A DNA stretch of 64,000 bases from positions 62,001 through 126,000 of the forward strand of contig DAORAL010000010.1 in assembly GCA_035344155.1 (NCBI GenBank), in the 5' to 3' direction. Within the stretch, counting starts at the first letter, position 1; every line of letters starts with the position of its first letter. The notes under the pieces are model-generated. The model had not been told where the DNA came from and did no database searches. It worked only from the letters and a program-made list of their open reading frames with translations. The stretch is from UBA1845 sp002338715. Lineage in GTDB: Bacteria > Planctomycetota > Phycisphaerae > UBA1845. This document shows positions 42,021 through 50,311 of this stretch, in pieces. Made by a program: the position numbers and the translations under genes.

Positions 42021-43177
42021 CGTGTCACCACTCCGAATGTCTGCTGAAACGACTGCGCATCTGACAGATCAACGTCGCCGTCATCGTCAAAGTCCATGGT
42101 CCGACACGGACTCGTTGGCACCGTGAGCCCCGGACCTTGCAGGCAATCCGCAAAGTACGCGTGGTCGTCCAGATCAACATCCGCATCGCCATCCACATCA
42201 CCCACAAACGTCTCGCGCACATCCGCAACCGCGTCAATCTCAGTCGAAATCTCCCCAAGCGCCCCCGCGATCAAATCGACTGCCGTCGTGATCCGCACGA
42301 AATCAAAACCATCAAGGTCAGCCGCCTCACCGGTGGCTGGATCGATCGCCCAGGCGATATCAAAACCATCGCCGCCCGCCGAACCATCGGTGATGCCGAC
42401 TTTCAGCCCATCGTCGGGTCGAACATAAAAATCATCGGCGGCCAGCCCATTCGGCAGCGCCGCCACCGGTGACAAATCCGCGTAACCGAACACGCCTTCA
42501 ACGTCAGCCGACAACCCGTTGGGGTTCTCCAGCACCGGACTATTGAAGGGCGCGCCTTCCAACAAGTACCCCTCCGTCGTCCACATGCCAGTGTCACCTG
42601 CTGGCACCCAGAATGGATTCGCTGGCGGATACGTCGCGTCGCCGAAATTATCGTCCCAGGTCATCACTGCGTACTGCGCCATCGGGTCAGCCACATGCGA
42701 ACCCGGAATCAGATACCACGCGTCGTCAGCCAATCCATTGCTGTTGGCATCGCGACTTATCTCGATGATGCCCGCTTCCGCCCAGCGGCGATTGGCACTA
42801 GCCGCCGCCCAAAACGAATTGCCGAACACGATCGCATCCAAACCAAACGGATTGCCATGGTCGTCGCGCACCGTGTGATCAAACGCCAGCGTGATCGTCC
42901 CGCCAAATCCGCCGAGCGTCACCACGCCCAAATCGTTGCCCTCACCGCTGCCACCGCCACTCGGAGCCCCCAGCGATTTACCGGCATCGTTGAGCTGCGC
43001 ATCGTTGACGAACTGCCCGGGAGCAGGGTCGTATTCCAATACACTCGCCGCAAATGGACTGTCCGCAAACGCCGCGTTTGAGCCTACGACCAAGAGCGCC
43101 ATCAACAAGAACAGCGAGGACGGGCGCTGCGCGTGATTCGCAGCGCCCGATCCTCTGCCTTCCCTTCCGGAAAACAC
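42017..43177 (-). CDS. Dockerin-like surface protein of the cobalamin-riboswitch operon
   Basis: An exported protein of about 386 residues; the start is uncertain (GTG 43177 used, ATG 43102 and longer forms possible). The signal peptide helix is SSLFLLMALLVVGSNAAFA. The body contains LGGFGGTITLAFDHTV, GLDAIVFGNSFW, WAEAGIIEISRDANSNGLAD and DAWYLIPGSHVADP. From memory this pattern occurs in Bacteroidetes surface proteins encoded in cobalamin loci; that needs a search to confirm. The C-terminus has two dockerin-type Asp loops (GDVDGDADVDLDDHAYFADC and DFDDDGDVDLSDAQSF). It lies 23 bases after the propeller gene. Likely role: substrate capture at the cell surface. Confidence 0.82.
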   Translation of the reverse strand: MFSGREGRGSGAANHAQRPSSLFLLMALLVVGSNAAFADSPFAASVLEYDPAPGQFVNDAQLNDAGKSLGAPSGGGSGEGNDLGVVTLGGFGGTITLAFDHTVRDDHGNPFGLDAIVFGNSFWAAASANRRWAEAGIIEISRDANSNGLADDAWYLIPGSHVADPMAQYAVMTWDDNFGDATYPPANPFWVPAGDTGMWTTEGYLLEGAPFNSPVLENPNGLSADVEGVFGYADLSPVAALPNGLAADDFYVRPDDGLKVGITDGSAGGDGFDIAWAIDPATGEAADLDGFDFVRITTAVDLIAGALGEISTEIDAVADVRETFVGDVDGDADVDLDDHAYFADCLQGPGLTVPTSPCRTMDFDDDGDVDLSDAQSFQQTFGVVTR

Positions 43178-43200
43178 CTCCGACACGTCGTGCAACACGC

Positions 43201-44280
43201 CTAGCCCCTCCGCCGGGCAAGAACCAAACCGCCACCGCACAAGAGCAATGCGAATGTCGCGGGCTCAGGCACCAGTTGAAAAATCGCCGCATCGCCAAAG
43301 GGACCAAAGCCATCGCGCCCCATGAAATAGACGCTGCCATCGCGGGCATACACGTCGGTCGTCAGGTTGTTCAACAACGCCCCCGACAACGTGCCCAGCG
43401 ACTGCGACGTATTCGTCAGCAAATCAAACGCATACGGACTAGAGTTCGTAAACGTCACATCGAACTCAGCCCCAAACAGATTCGCCCCGTCGCTTTCCAT
43501 CACCGGCGAACCGGTCCCCGGCACCAGAAAACTTCCCAATGCATCCGACGCATCGTATGGAGTCGCCTGCGCGCCGCTGACCCGGTCAGCCAACTGGCTC
43601 GCGGAGTATTTTTTCACCGCCGACCCGTCAACGAAGTCGTACAAACCGGCATAGAGATTGCCATCCGGATCGAAACCCGCCCCGCCGCTCGCACCACCGA
43701 GATCCGCAAGCACCGTGTAGTCGCCAGCGTTGTCGAACAGAAACGCGACGTTGTCACCCGAAGGAGCCGCACCGGTTCCATACACGTGATTGCCGTCGGT
43801 GCTGAGGCTGAAGACGTTGGCTCCGAAAGATTCATCGAGCACCTGCGACGTCACCCAGTTGGTCCCGTCGAACGAACTCTTGTAAACGTTGGCCGATCCG
43901 CCCAGCGAAAAACTCTGCACGTGCGCCCAATACACCTCACCGTTGACCACGGTAATGGCGTCGGGCGAATAGCTGCTGCCCGAAAACGATGGCGAACGGG
44001 CCACCTCCACCGTGTTCACCCCGTCAAAGTGTCGCACGACGTTCTGATGAAGCGGGTTGCCGCCGACATCCGTCCCGACCTGCTCAGCCCCATAGATATA
44101 AAATCCGTCATCACCGACCGCAAAGTGCGACGCATTGCTTCCCGACCAAACTTCGCTCGACGACCAACCCGGCGCAGCGCTAAAACTCAGTGCCGCCTGC
44201 GCCGCGTTCCCGCCAAGAGTGCCAACCAGTGGCACTACAACCGCCAACACCATTCCCAACCGCATTCTTCCTGCAAACAC
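43201..44280 (-). CDS. PEP-CTERM beta-propeller-like protein under a cobalamin riboswitch
   Basis: A protein of about 359 residues. The GTG at 44280 is preferred because CGGAGG lies six bases upstream; an ATG at 44265 is the alternative. A signal peptide (RLGMVLAVVVPLVGTLGGNA) leads into repeated four-strand blades, for example VVNGEVYWAHVQSFSLGG, LSTDGNHVYGTG, DPDGNLYAGLYDF and ARDGSVYFMGRDG. These suggest a beta-propeller, although it has not been assigned to a named family. The tail VPEPATFALLLCGGGLVLARRRG is a PEP-CTERM signal. As first gene after a cobalamin riboswitch, it is the best candidate for a cobalamin-binding surface protein, analogous to the BtuG propeller of Bacteroides. That comparison is inference, not homology shown here. 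Confidence 0.85.
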   Translation of the reverse strand: MFAGRMRLGMVLAVVVPLVGTLGGNAAQAALSFSAAPGWSSSEVWSGSNASHFAVGDDGFYIYGAEQVGTDVGGNPLHQNVVRHFDGVNTVEVARSPSFSGSSYSPDAITVVNGEVYWAHVQSFSLGGSANVYKSSFDGTNWVTSQVLDESFGANVFSLSTDGNHVYGTGAAPSGDNVAFLFDNAGDYTVLADLGGASGGAGFDPDGNLYAGLYDFVDGSAVKKYSASQLADRVSGAQATPYDASDALGSFLVPGTGSPVMESDGANLFGAEFDVTFTNSSPYAFDLLTNTSQSLGTLSGALLNNLTTDVYARDGSVYFMGRDGFGPFGDAAIFQLVPEPATFALLLCGGGLVLARRRG

Positions 44281-44284
44281 AATC

Positions 44285-44616
44285 CACCTCCGAAACGACC
44301 CGAACCATTCGGGCAAAACCGTCAGCCGCAAAACGCGCGCACGTCGGGCGCATCCTGCAACCGCTTCGGTTTGTATGTGCGGAGGTGAACCTTAGCTTCG
44401 CAAACCGTCGGCTGCGTTGATCAGCAGCGCACCGTGTTCGCAATAGAAAGCAGGTATCAATGGGTCGAGAGAATGGTCGGACCGGAGAGACAACGGGTAT
44501 TGAATTGAACAGATATCCGGCAGCCATGAGCCCTTATCCTCGAAGGCCCCAACCTCAGCCGCCCCGCCAATCAGCGCACGCACTGCGCGCCTCGATCGTG
44601 CGGGTACAAACCGAAG
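44285..44616 (-). promoter_or_regulatory. Putative riboswitch expression platform (anti-SD/SD pair)
   Basis: On the minus strand CACCTCCG (44387-44380) is complementary to CGGAGGTG (44292-44285), the Shine-Dalgarno region of the first gene. Counting the flanking TT/GA the pairing is ten with one G-U. Next to the anti-SD, TACAAACCGAAG (44375-44364) is the exact reverse complement of CTTCGGTTTGTA (44616-44605), which directly follows the P1 helix. The two pairings could be alternatives set by ligand binding, giving translational control. Confidence 0.6.
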
Positions 44617-44622
44617 GAGAAA

Positions 44623-44897
44623 GGTTCGCTGGCCGGTCTCCTGACTTCCGGGCGAGTCAACACCTGCCATACAAGTCGCGCCCAATCGCGTTGGGCCTTG
44701 TATACAAGCGTCAACTGGTCCTACTGACCGCGCCTTCTAAATCGCATATCGCCCGAATCACAGGCGACCGCCCTCATGGCGAAGCGATAAATGGCCTAAT
44801 GCGGCGTTCGTTCCCGGTCACAGTAGCGGGTCTGTTCCGGATTCTCACCGGATTCCCGATTCTGCCTGACACATCCGATGCCAAGCCACCAGCAACC
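44623..44897 (-). promoter_or_regulatory. Cobalamin riboswitch
   Basis: On the minus strand the B12 box AGTCAGGAGACCGGCC occupies 44646-44631. The core AATCCGGTGAGAATCCGGAA, then ACAGACCCGCTACTGTGACC, lies upstream. P1 is formed by GGTTGCTGG (44897-44889) and CCAGC-G-AACC (44632-44623). A long insertion between the core and the B12 box fits the variable peripheral domain. Family knowledge says adenosylcobalamin or a related cobalamin binds and turns expression off. It controls the three genes from 44280 to 41046. Confidence 0.97.
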
Positions 44898-44903
44898 GCA
44901 CGC

Positions 44904-44933
44904 ATTATCAATGCGACGACTCCAACGTGTCAA
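44904..44933 (-). promoter_or_regulatory. Sigma-70 promoter of the riboswitch operon
   Basis: TTGACA (44933-44928) and GATAAT (44909-44904) are 18 bases apart. The predicted transcription start falls near 44897, which is exactly the first base of the riboswitch P1 helix. Confidence 0.88.
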
Positions 44934-44967
44934 GGTTCTGAAAAAATTGATGCCAAGTCCGGCTGGT

Positions 44968-45735
44968 TTAAGTCGTTGCAGCCGCGATCGTCGGCAGACC
45001 TTCGATGAGTCCGCTGCCAATTCTGAGAATTGTCGCGCCGCAACCGATCGCAATGGGGTAGTCGTGACTCATGCCCATCGACAGGTGGCGGAAGTGCTCC
45101 CCCACCTCGACTTCGTGGGCGATTTCGTCGTAAAGCTCGCGGCAGCGCATGAAGCAATCGTAGATGATGTTGCGGTCTTCGGTGAGCGGCGCCATCGTCA
45201 TCAACCCGCACAGGTTCATGTTCGGCAGCGTCGCCAGCATCTCAGCCAGGTGCGTCGCAGCGCCGACGGCTACGCCAAACTTCGACGATTCGTTGCTCGT
45301 GTTGACCTGCATCAACACATTCACCTCGCAGCCGCGGCTCGCCGCTTCCGAACTGATCTCTTCGCCAAGTCGCAGGCTGTCCACCGAGTGAATCATCTCG
45401 ACCCACGGCAGAACCTGGCGCACCTTGTTGCGTTGAAGGTGACCGATCATGTGCCACTTGGGACGTGGCATCGCACCGGCATCCATGTCGCGAGCGCGGG
45501 TCGACAAGAACTCATGAATCGCCTCGCCCCGGGCGGCTAACTCCTGGGCTTTGCTCTCACCCAACTCCGACCAACCCAGATCGACGATGGCTTTGAGGAC
45601 ATCCAGCGTGGCGTACTTGGTGACAGCCACCAGCTTGATTTCTTCCGGGCGGCGGTTGGCGTTTTCGCACGCCTCGCGAACCCCATCCTGGACCCGCTGA
45701 AGATTCGCTTCGAGTTGTTTGGTGTATTCCGACAT
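44968..45735 (-). CDS. yggS: YggS/PLPBP-family pyridoxal-phosphate homeostasis protein
   Basis: A 255-residue single-domain PLP-binding TIM-barrel protein. KLVAVTKYATLDVLKAIVDL carries the PLP lysine. GESKAQEL, WHMIGHLQRNKVR, MQVNTSNESSKFGV and LSMGMSHDYPIAIGCGATILRIG are family motifs. It buffers free PLP in the cytoplasm. The ATG at 45735 gives the standard N-terminus. Its stop is only about 35 bases from the riboswitch promoter, so read-through into the cobalamin operon is possible. Confidence 0.95.
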   Translation of the reverse strand: MSEYTKQLEANLQRVQDGVREACENANRRPEEIKLVAVTKYATLDVLKAIVDLGWSELGESKAQELAARGEAIHEFLSTRARDMDAGAMPRPKWHMIGHLQRNKVRQVLPWVEMIHSVDSLRLGEEISSEAASRGCEVNVLMQVNTSNESSKFGVAVGAATHLAEMLATLPNMNLCGLMTMAPLTEDRNIIYDCFMRCRELYDEIAHEVEVGEHFRHLSMGMSHDYPIAIGCGATILRIGSGLIEGLPTIAAATT

Positions 45736-45850
45736 GTTCCCTCGCAGCCGAGTTGGTCGGCTGACCACAACGATAATCGCTCAATCGGAAATCGCAATCA
45801 GATTCACCCAAGCCCATGGCCAGTTGACGAAATCGTCGGACATCGACACG

Positions 45851-46471
45851 ATGGCGCGGATGGCCAACATTGACGAAATCATCGCCCTGCCTCCGTCACC
45901 GGAGACGCTGTTCGACGCCCAATCCGCGTTCGGACATGAAGGCCCGTTTGAACTCGAAATCGGCTGTGGCAAGGGCGGATTCATCCTCCGCCGCGCACTC
46001 GCCGACCCCGATTTGCGCCTTCTCGGAATCGAGTGGGCCAACAAGTATTATAAGTTCGCAGCTGACAGGATGGCCCGGCGCGGCGCGACCAACGTTCGCA
46101 TCATGCGCACTGACGCCCGCCACTTCGTCATCCACCACCTGCCACCGGCTTGCCTGTCAGCCCTTCACATCTACCATCCTGATCCGTGGCCCAAGAAACG
46201 CCACCACCGCCGGCGACTCTTTCAGAAGGACTTCATCGATGCCGCGATTCGGGCGCTCGTGCCCGGCGCACGGTGGGCGATTCAAACCGACCACGCCGAA
46301 TACTTCGAGTGGATTTCAGAATTGATGGAACAAGCCGTCGGCATCGAACGTACCGAATACGACGACCCTGATTTCGGCATCGTCGAAGCCACCGCCCAAA
46401 CCAACTTCGAAATCAAGTACCGCGAGGAGGGCCGGACCATCTACTCCCTCGCATACCGAAAGCTGACATGA
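45851..46471 (+). CDS. trmB: tRNA (guanine-N7-)-methyltransferase
   Basis: A 206-residue SAM-dependent enzyme that makes m7G46 in tRNA. FELEIGCGKGGFILRRAL is the SAM loop and LLGIEWANKYYKFAADRM the acidic loop. HIYHPDPWPKKRHHRRRLFQ is the diagnostic TrmB motif, followed by WAIQTDHAEYFEWI. The ATG at 45851 is used; longer in-frame starts add unconserved residues. It overlaps the DMT transporter gene by four bases (ATGA). Confidence 0.95.
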   Translation: MARMANIDEIIALPPSPETLFDAQSAFGHEGPFELEIGCGKGGFILRRALADPDLRLLGIEWANKYYKFAADRMARRGATNVRIMRTDARHFVIHHLPPACLSALHIYHPDPWPKKRHHRRRLFQKDFIDAAIRALVPGARWAIQTDHAEYFEWISELMEQAVGIERTEYDDPDFGIVEATAQTNFEIKYREEGRTIYSLAYRKLT

Positions 46472-47466
46472 CGCAAGCCCCATCCGATTTCGAGATCACA
46501 GGCGAACCACCGATCACGGAATTCAATCAGCCGACCGTCGCAGCGAACAGCCCATCGCACGATACCGCGTTCACGCCACGGCTTCGCCACTACATCATCG
46601 CGACACTCGTCCCAATCAGCTGGTCGTTTTCATTCGTCGCCGGAAAGTACGTGATGACCGTCACGCCGACGGGCCCATTTACCGTTTCCATGTTTCGCTT
46701 CGTCACGGCACTTATCGCGTTGACGCCGATGGTGTTTTTCATCAAACGCCTGCGCAAAGTTCCACCGCGCGATTATGCGTGGATGTTCCTGCTCGGGTTC
46801 CTCTGCGTCACGCTTTACCACTACCTGTTCTTTCGCGGATTGGCTCTCGCACCAGCCGGCATTTCGAGCATCGTGTTGGCGACGCTGCCAATCATGATCA
46901 ACATCTGCGCCGGATTGTTTCTCGGCGAGCGCGTCACCATCAACACGTTTGTTGGCGGACTCATCGCCGCGACTGGCATCACCACCATCGCCCTCGAAAA
47001 AGGCAATTGGACGCTGGCGGGCTGGGGGCGCGGTGAAACGTTCATCCTCTGCGGCGCATTCGCGTGGTTGCTCTACACGCTCCTCGGGCGCGACCTCTAC
47101 CGCAAGTACAACCCGGTGATGGCCAGCATCTATGTCTTCGCGTTCGGCGTCATCGCGTGCCTGCCGGGAGCACTATCCGAAGAAACCTTCTATCAGCTCG
47201 CCGAACAATCGTGGGCGTGGTGGGGATGCATTTCGTACATGGGGGTCGCAGCCACCGCGTTTGGCGTCGTCGCGTTCAACACCTCCATCCGCATCCTCGG
47301 TGCCGGAAAAACCGCGATGTTCTTGCTCATCGTCCCCCCAACGACGAATATCTGGGGATACCTCTTATTCAACGAGCCAGCCACCTGGATCAAATCGATC
47401 TGCATCGTCGTCGTGCTGTTTGGCGTGTGGCTGGCGATCAAACGACCGCGAACCCGCGCGGTATAG
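46468..47466 (+). CDS. EamA/DMT-family transporter
   Basis: A 332-residue inner-membrane protein with about ten helices in two EamA repeats. ISWSFSFVAGKYVMTVTPTG opens the first, and AFAWLLYTLLGRDLYRKYNP the second. A 30-residue polar N-terminal extension precedes the first helix. Members export small metabolites such as amino acids or nucleosides; the substrate cannot be read from sequence. It is translationally coupled to trmB. Confidence 0.92.
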   Translation: MTQAPSDFEITGEPPITEFNQPTVAANSPSHDTAFTPRLRHYIIATLVPISWSFSFVAGKYVMTVTPTGPFTVSMFRFVTALIALTPMVFFIKRLRKVPPRDYAWMFLLGFLCVTLYHYLFFRGLALAPAGISSIVLATLPIMINICAGLFLGERVTINTFVGGLIAATGITTIALEKGNWTLAGWGRGETFILCGAFAWLLYTLLGRDLYRKYNPVMASIYVFAFGVIACLPGALSEETFYQLAEQSWAWWGCISYMGVAATAFGVVAFNTSIRILGAGKTAMFLLIVPPTTNIWGYLLFNEPATWIKSICIVVVLFGVWLAIKRPRTRAV

Positions 47467-47480
47467 GAAGGGAGAATACG

Positions 47481-48017
47481 TTGGCCAGCAAAATCGATTT
47501 CAAACTGGATGAAGCGATCGAAGTATTGTCGCGCACGCCGGCAGTTCTGCGGGCGATGCTCGACGGTTTGCCCGAACATTGGACCAGCAACAACTACGGA
47601 CCGGAGACGTTTAGCCCCTTCGATGTCGTCGGTCACCTGATCCATGCCGACGAAGTCAACTGGATCGAACGCGCGGAACAAATTCTGCAAACACAGGACG
47701 CCGAACCGTTCCCACCGTTCGATCGATACGCAATGTACGAGGCAAGCCGCGGCAAGACGCTGTCACAATTGCTCGACGAATTCGAGCGCGTCCGCAAGCA
47801 GCGCTTAAGCGACCTCGCCTCACTCGAAATCAATGACGCCCAACTCGAACTCCCCGGCAAACACCCGGCATTCGATGCCGTCAAACTGCGCGAACTACTC
47901 GCCACCTGGGTCGTTCACGATATGAACCACATCCACCAGGTCGCCAAGTGCCTGGCCCACCAATACCGAGAAGCCGTCGGACCCTGGAAAGAGTACCTTT
48001 CAATCCTGCCGAAATAA
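47481..48017 (+). CDS. DinB-superfamily protein
   Basis: A 178-residue four-helix-bundle protein of the DinB/YfiT type. It probably starts at TTG 47481, with AAGGGAG about eight bases upstream. The putative metal ligands are His in FDVVGHLIHADEVNW and the HDMNHIHQV triad in LLATWVVHDMNHIHQVAKCL. Members include thiol-dependent transferases, but many are uncharacterised. It follows the transporter by 14 bases and is part of a short plus-strand run. Confidence 0.85.
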   Translation: MASKIDFKLDEAIEVLSRTPAVLRAMLDGLPEHWTSNNYGPETFSPFDVVGHLIHADEVNWIERAEQILQTQDAEPFPPFDRYAMYEASRGKTLSQLLDEFERVRKQRLSDLASLEINDAQLELPGKHPAFDAVKLRELLATWVVHDMNHIHQVAKCLAHQYREAVGPWKEYLSILPK

Positions 48018-48034
48018 CGGAGAAAGGAAATTCA

Positions 48035-48349
48035 ATGCCCACACAGGAAGAAGTCGCACAAAACCTGCCGAAACAATGCCCGAATTGCAGCGCAGACGTC
48101 GAGGTCGGCTTCGTCCATGGCGGCGAAGATATCGTGTGCTGGTCAACCGTGAATCGCAACGAAGTGATTGAGGACTACACGAAAGAGGTTCGGTACCTTC
48201 AACGCAAAGATTGGCCCAGATCGTTCAGGCTCTCTCATATGGAGGACCCCGAACCGCTTCGAGCCGTCCGCTGCGCAAACTGCAACCTCGTGACCTTTGC
48301 TTATGTCGAGGCTCTGGATTTGAACGCGTTCAAGAAACACAGGAAGTAG
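48035..48349 (+). CDS. Small zinc-ribbon protein
   Basis: A 104-residue protein. CPNCSADVEVG near residue 14 and CANCNLVTF near residue 84 form two CxxC knuckles that could bind one zinc. AAAGGAA lies six bases before the ATG. It is 17 bases after the DinB-like gene. No family was recognised and a role in nucleic-acid or protein binding is a guess. Confidence 0.72.
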   Translation: MPTQEEVAQNLPKQCPNCSADVEVGFVHGGEDIVCWSTVNRNEVIEDYTKEVRYLQRKDWPRSFRLSHMEDPEPLRAVRCANCNLVTFAYVEALDLNAFKKHRK

Positions 48350-48383
48350 CGCTCGAATTGATTTCAGCGAACCGCAAGCAGTT

Positions 48384-48448
48384 GTAGGGTGGGCCGTGCC
48401 CACCACCGGCGCAGTCATCGACGAATTGGTGGGCACGGCCCACCCTAC
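48384..48448. repeat. Inverted repeat element of the GTAGGGTGGGC family
   Basis: GTAGGGTGGGCCGTGCCCACC and its reverse complement flank about 23 bases. A second, similar element lies at 60497-60561. Each arm contains an internal GGTGGGC/GCCCACC hairpin. Confidence 0.85.
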
Positions 48449-48493
48449 GTCAAATTCAAAATCAAATGTTCGCATGCGCTCAATCATATGACC

Positions 48494-48568
48494 GTGCCAC
48501 TGCTCTGTGAGCAGTGCAAACGACGCAAGTAGCTTTCGCGCCCAACACTGCTCACAGAGCAGTGGCAC
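48494..48568. repeat. REPIN-like element of the GTGCCACTGCTC family
   Basis: The same arms as at 31137-31309, but with only about 28 bases between them. It sits between the zinc-ribbon gene and the convergent ABC permease, next to the previous repeat. The rest of this 249-base gap holds nothing recognised. Confidence 0.85.
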
Positions 48569-48598
48569 ACCTACCCAACGTCATGCGCCAATTCCACA

Positions 48599-50311
48599 TC
48601 AAATCTCCGCGCGGCGCAGGTGACGCGCACCGATGGCCATTGCCGTAAACCCGCCCCCCAATGACAGCACGATCATCGCGGCGGCGATCATCAGCGTCGG
48701 CGCATCGAGCGCTTCATCGAACCCGCGCATCCGATTGTGAAACCCGACAGCCCCCATCCCCGTCAGCATCGTCAACACCAGCATCACCGACGCGACCAGA
48801 TTCACCGTGCCACCAAAACCATTCGCAATCCGCGCCGCATTGCGCTGCTCAAACATCGGCAGCCGAGCACCAATCCCCACCGCAAATCCGCACAGTCCGA
48901 AGCAGGTCGCGACCGTCACCGTCACCTGAAGCGCCGCCCACGGAATCGGCATCTTCAGCATGATGACAGCCAGCACCGTCGTCGAAAACGCCACGAACGT
49001 CGACACCGTCATCGCGAACGCAAACTTCGAAACCAGGATCTGCCACGACGACAACGGCAACATGCCAATAAGCCAAAGCTGCTGCCCCTCCAGCGACACC
49101 AGCGGAAACACAAATCGACTCGTAAACGTCGCCAGGATGAAGCTCAGCGCCCCGAAATTCAAGAACGGGATCACCATACCCCAGCCCTCAAGCGGCTTCG
49201 CCCCCGAGAGCTTGGGCACGTTCACGAGATAAAGCGTCATCAACCCAAACAGCACGACCAACTGCGTCCACTGAATCGGATCGCGAAAAAACGTCCGCAG
49301 ATCCTTCGCCGCGATCAACCGCTGACCATGCGGCAGGTAGAAAAACACCTTGCCCGCAAGCCCGACTGCCGGCGATGCAGCCGTCGATCGTTCGCCCCCG
49401 CAAGACGACAACGCCCGGTCAAACGCCGACATGAATTTCCACGACACCAGGCGAACCGCCACCACGCTGAGAAACATCGCATTTGCGACCGTCACCCCGA
49501 GATAACAAAGCGCCAGATGGGTCTGCGATTCAATGGCGGCTTCCACGCCGCGCACAACCCAACTGCTCGGCAGCAGCGCCGACTGAACAAAATTGATCCG
49601 CAGCAGAAAACCCGTCAACCACTGCTCCGATGCCGCATCCTGCGCAGTCACCGATTGGATCGTCCAGACCGCAACGACGGCCAACACCAAGGCGGCTGTG
49701 GTAATCAAACGCCGACGCACATTGCGATCCAAAAACCGCGCGATCACCCAAGCCAGCACAAGACCAGCCGCTCCCGGTATGGGAACGAAGCAGATGAAAA
49801 ACGATATGAAAAAGAGGTAATAGTAGCCCACCGCCTCCGGATTCGCCTCGGCCATCGCAAACATCAATGGCAACCCCAAAAGCACCAACGACCAACTCGA
49901 AAAGATCAGCGTCTCGACGTATTTCAACCAGACATAGGCGCGCGGGGGAACCGGTGCCGACAAGAGATACATCGCCTCTTCAACAGCAAAAAGAGAGGTG
50001 TACGCGATGATCGCATTGGACACGGTAAGCATCACCAGCATCGCGACGAAGAAAAAGCTGAACACCATCGGGATGGCGATCGCGGCTTCCATGCGCGATT
50101 GCTTGAGGAACATGAACACCGCAATAAACAGCAAGTACAACCCGACCCACACGACACCCAACAGCGCCACCGTGGTCAGGAATTTGATCGGCGAATCGGC
50201 AATCGCCTGCGACACGCGGTTGCGCAGCGCCTGCAACTTGACCCGAATCAGCGTGAACACGCCAATCGGCGAACGCATGATCGCCGCAGACTTATCAGGA
50301 CCCGACGACAT
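48599..50311 (-). CDS. ABC-2-type exporter permease
   Basis: A permease of about 570 residues with roughly 12 membrane helices (for example FLTTVALLGVVWVGLYLLFIA, VLIFFVAMLVMLTVSNAIIA-like and AALQVTVTVATCFGLCGFAV regions). It is directly downstream of an ABC ATPase whose end overlaps its start by 17 bases. AAGGGGG stands about five bases before the ATG at 50311. The substrate is unknown. Its size and fused-looking double length fit ABC-2 exporters that carry both halves in one chain. Confidence 0.82.
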   Translation of the reverse strand: MSSGPDKSAAIMRSPIGVFTLIRVKLQALRNRVSQAIADSPIKFLTTVALLGVVWVGLYLLFIAVFMFLKQSRMEAAIAIPMVFSFFFVAMLVMLTVSNAIIAYTSLFAVEEAMYLLSAPVPPRAYVWLKYVETLIFSSWSLVLLGLPLMFAMAEANPEAVGYYYLFFISFFICFVPIPGAAGLVLAWVIARFLDRNVRRRLITTAALVLAVVAVWTIQSVTAQDAASEQWLTGFLLRINFVQSALLPSSWVVRGVEAAIESQTHLALCYLGVTVANAMFLSVVAVRLVSWKFMSAFDRALSSCGGERSTAASPAVGLAGKVFFYLPHGQRLIAAKDLRTFFRDPIQWTQLVVLFGLMTLYLVNVPKLSGAKPLEGWGMVIPFLNFGALSFILATFTSRFVFPLVSLEGQQLWLIGMLPLSSWQILVSKFAFAMTVSTFVAFSTTVLAVIMLKMPIPWAALQVTVTVATCFGLCGFAVGIGARLPMFEQRNAARIANGFGGTVNLVASVMLVLTMLTGMGAVGFHNRMRGFDEALDAPTLMIAAAMIVLSLGGGFTAMAIGARHLRRAEI

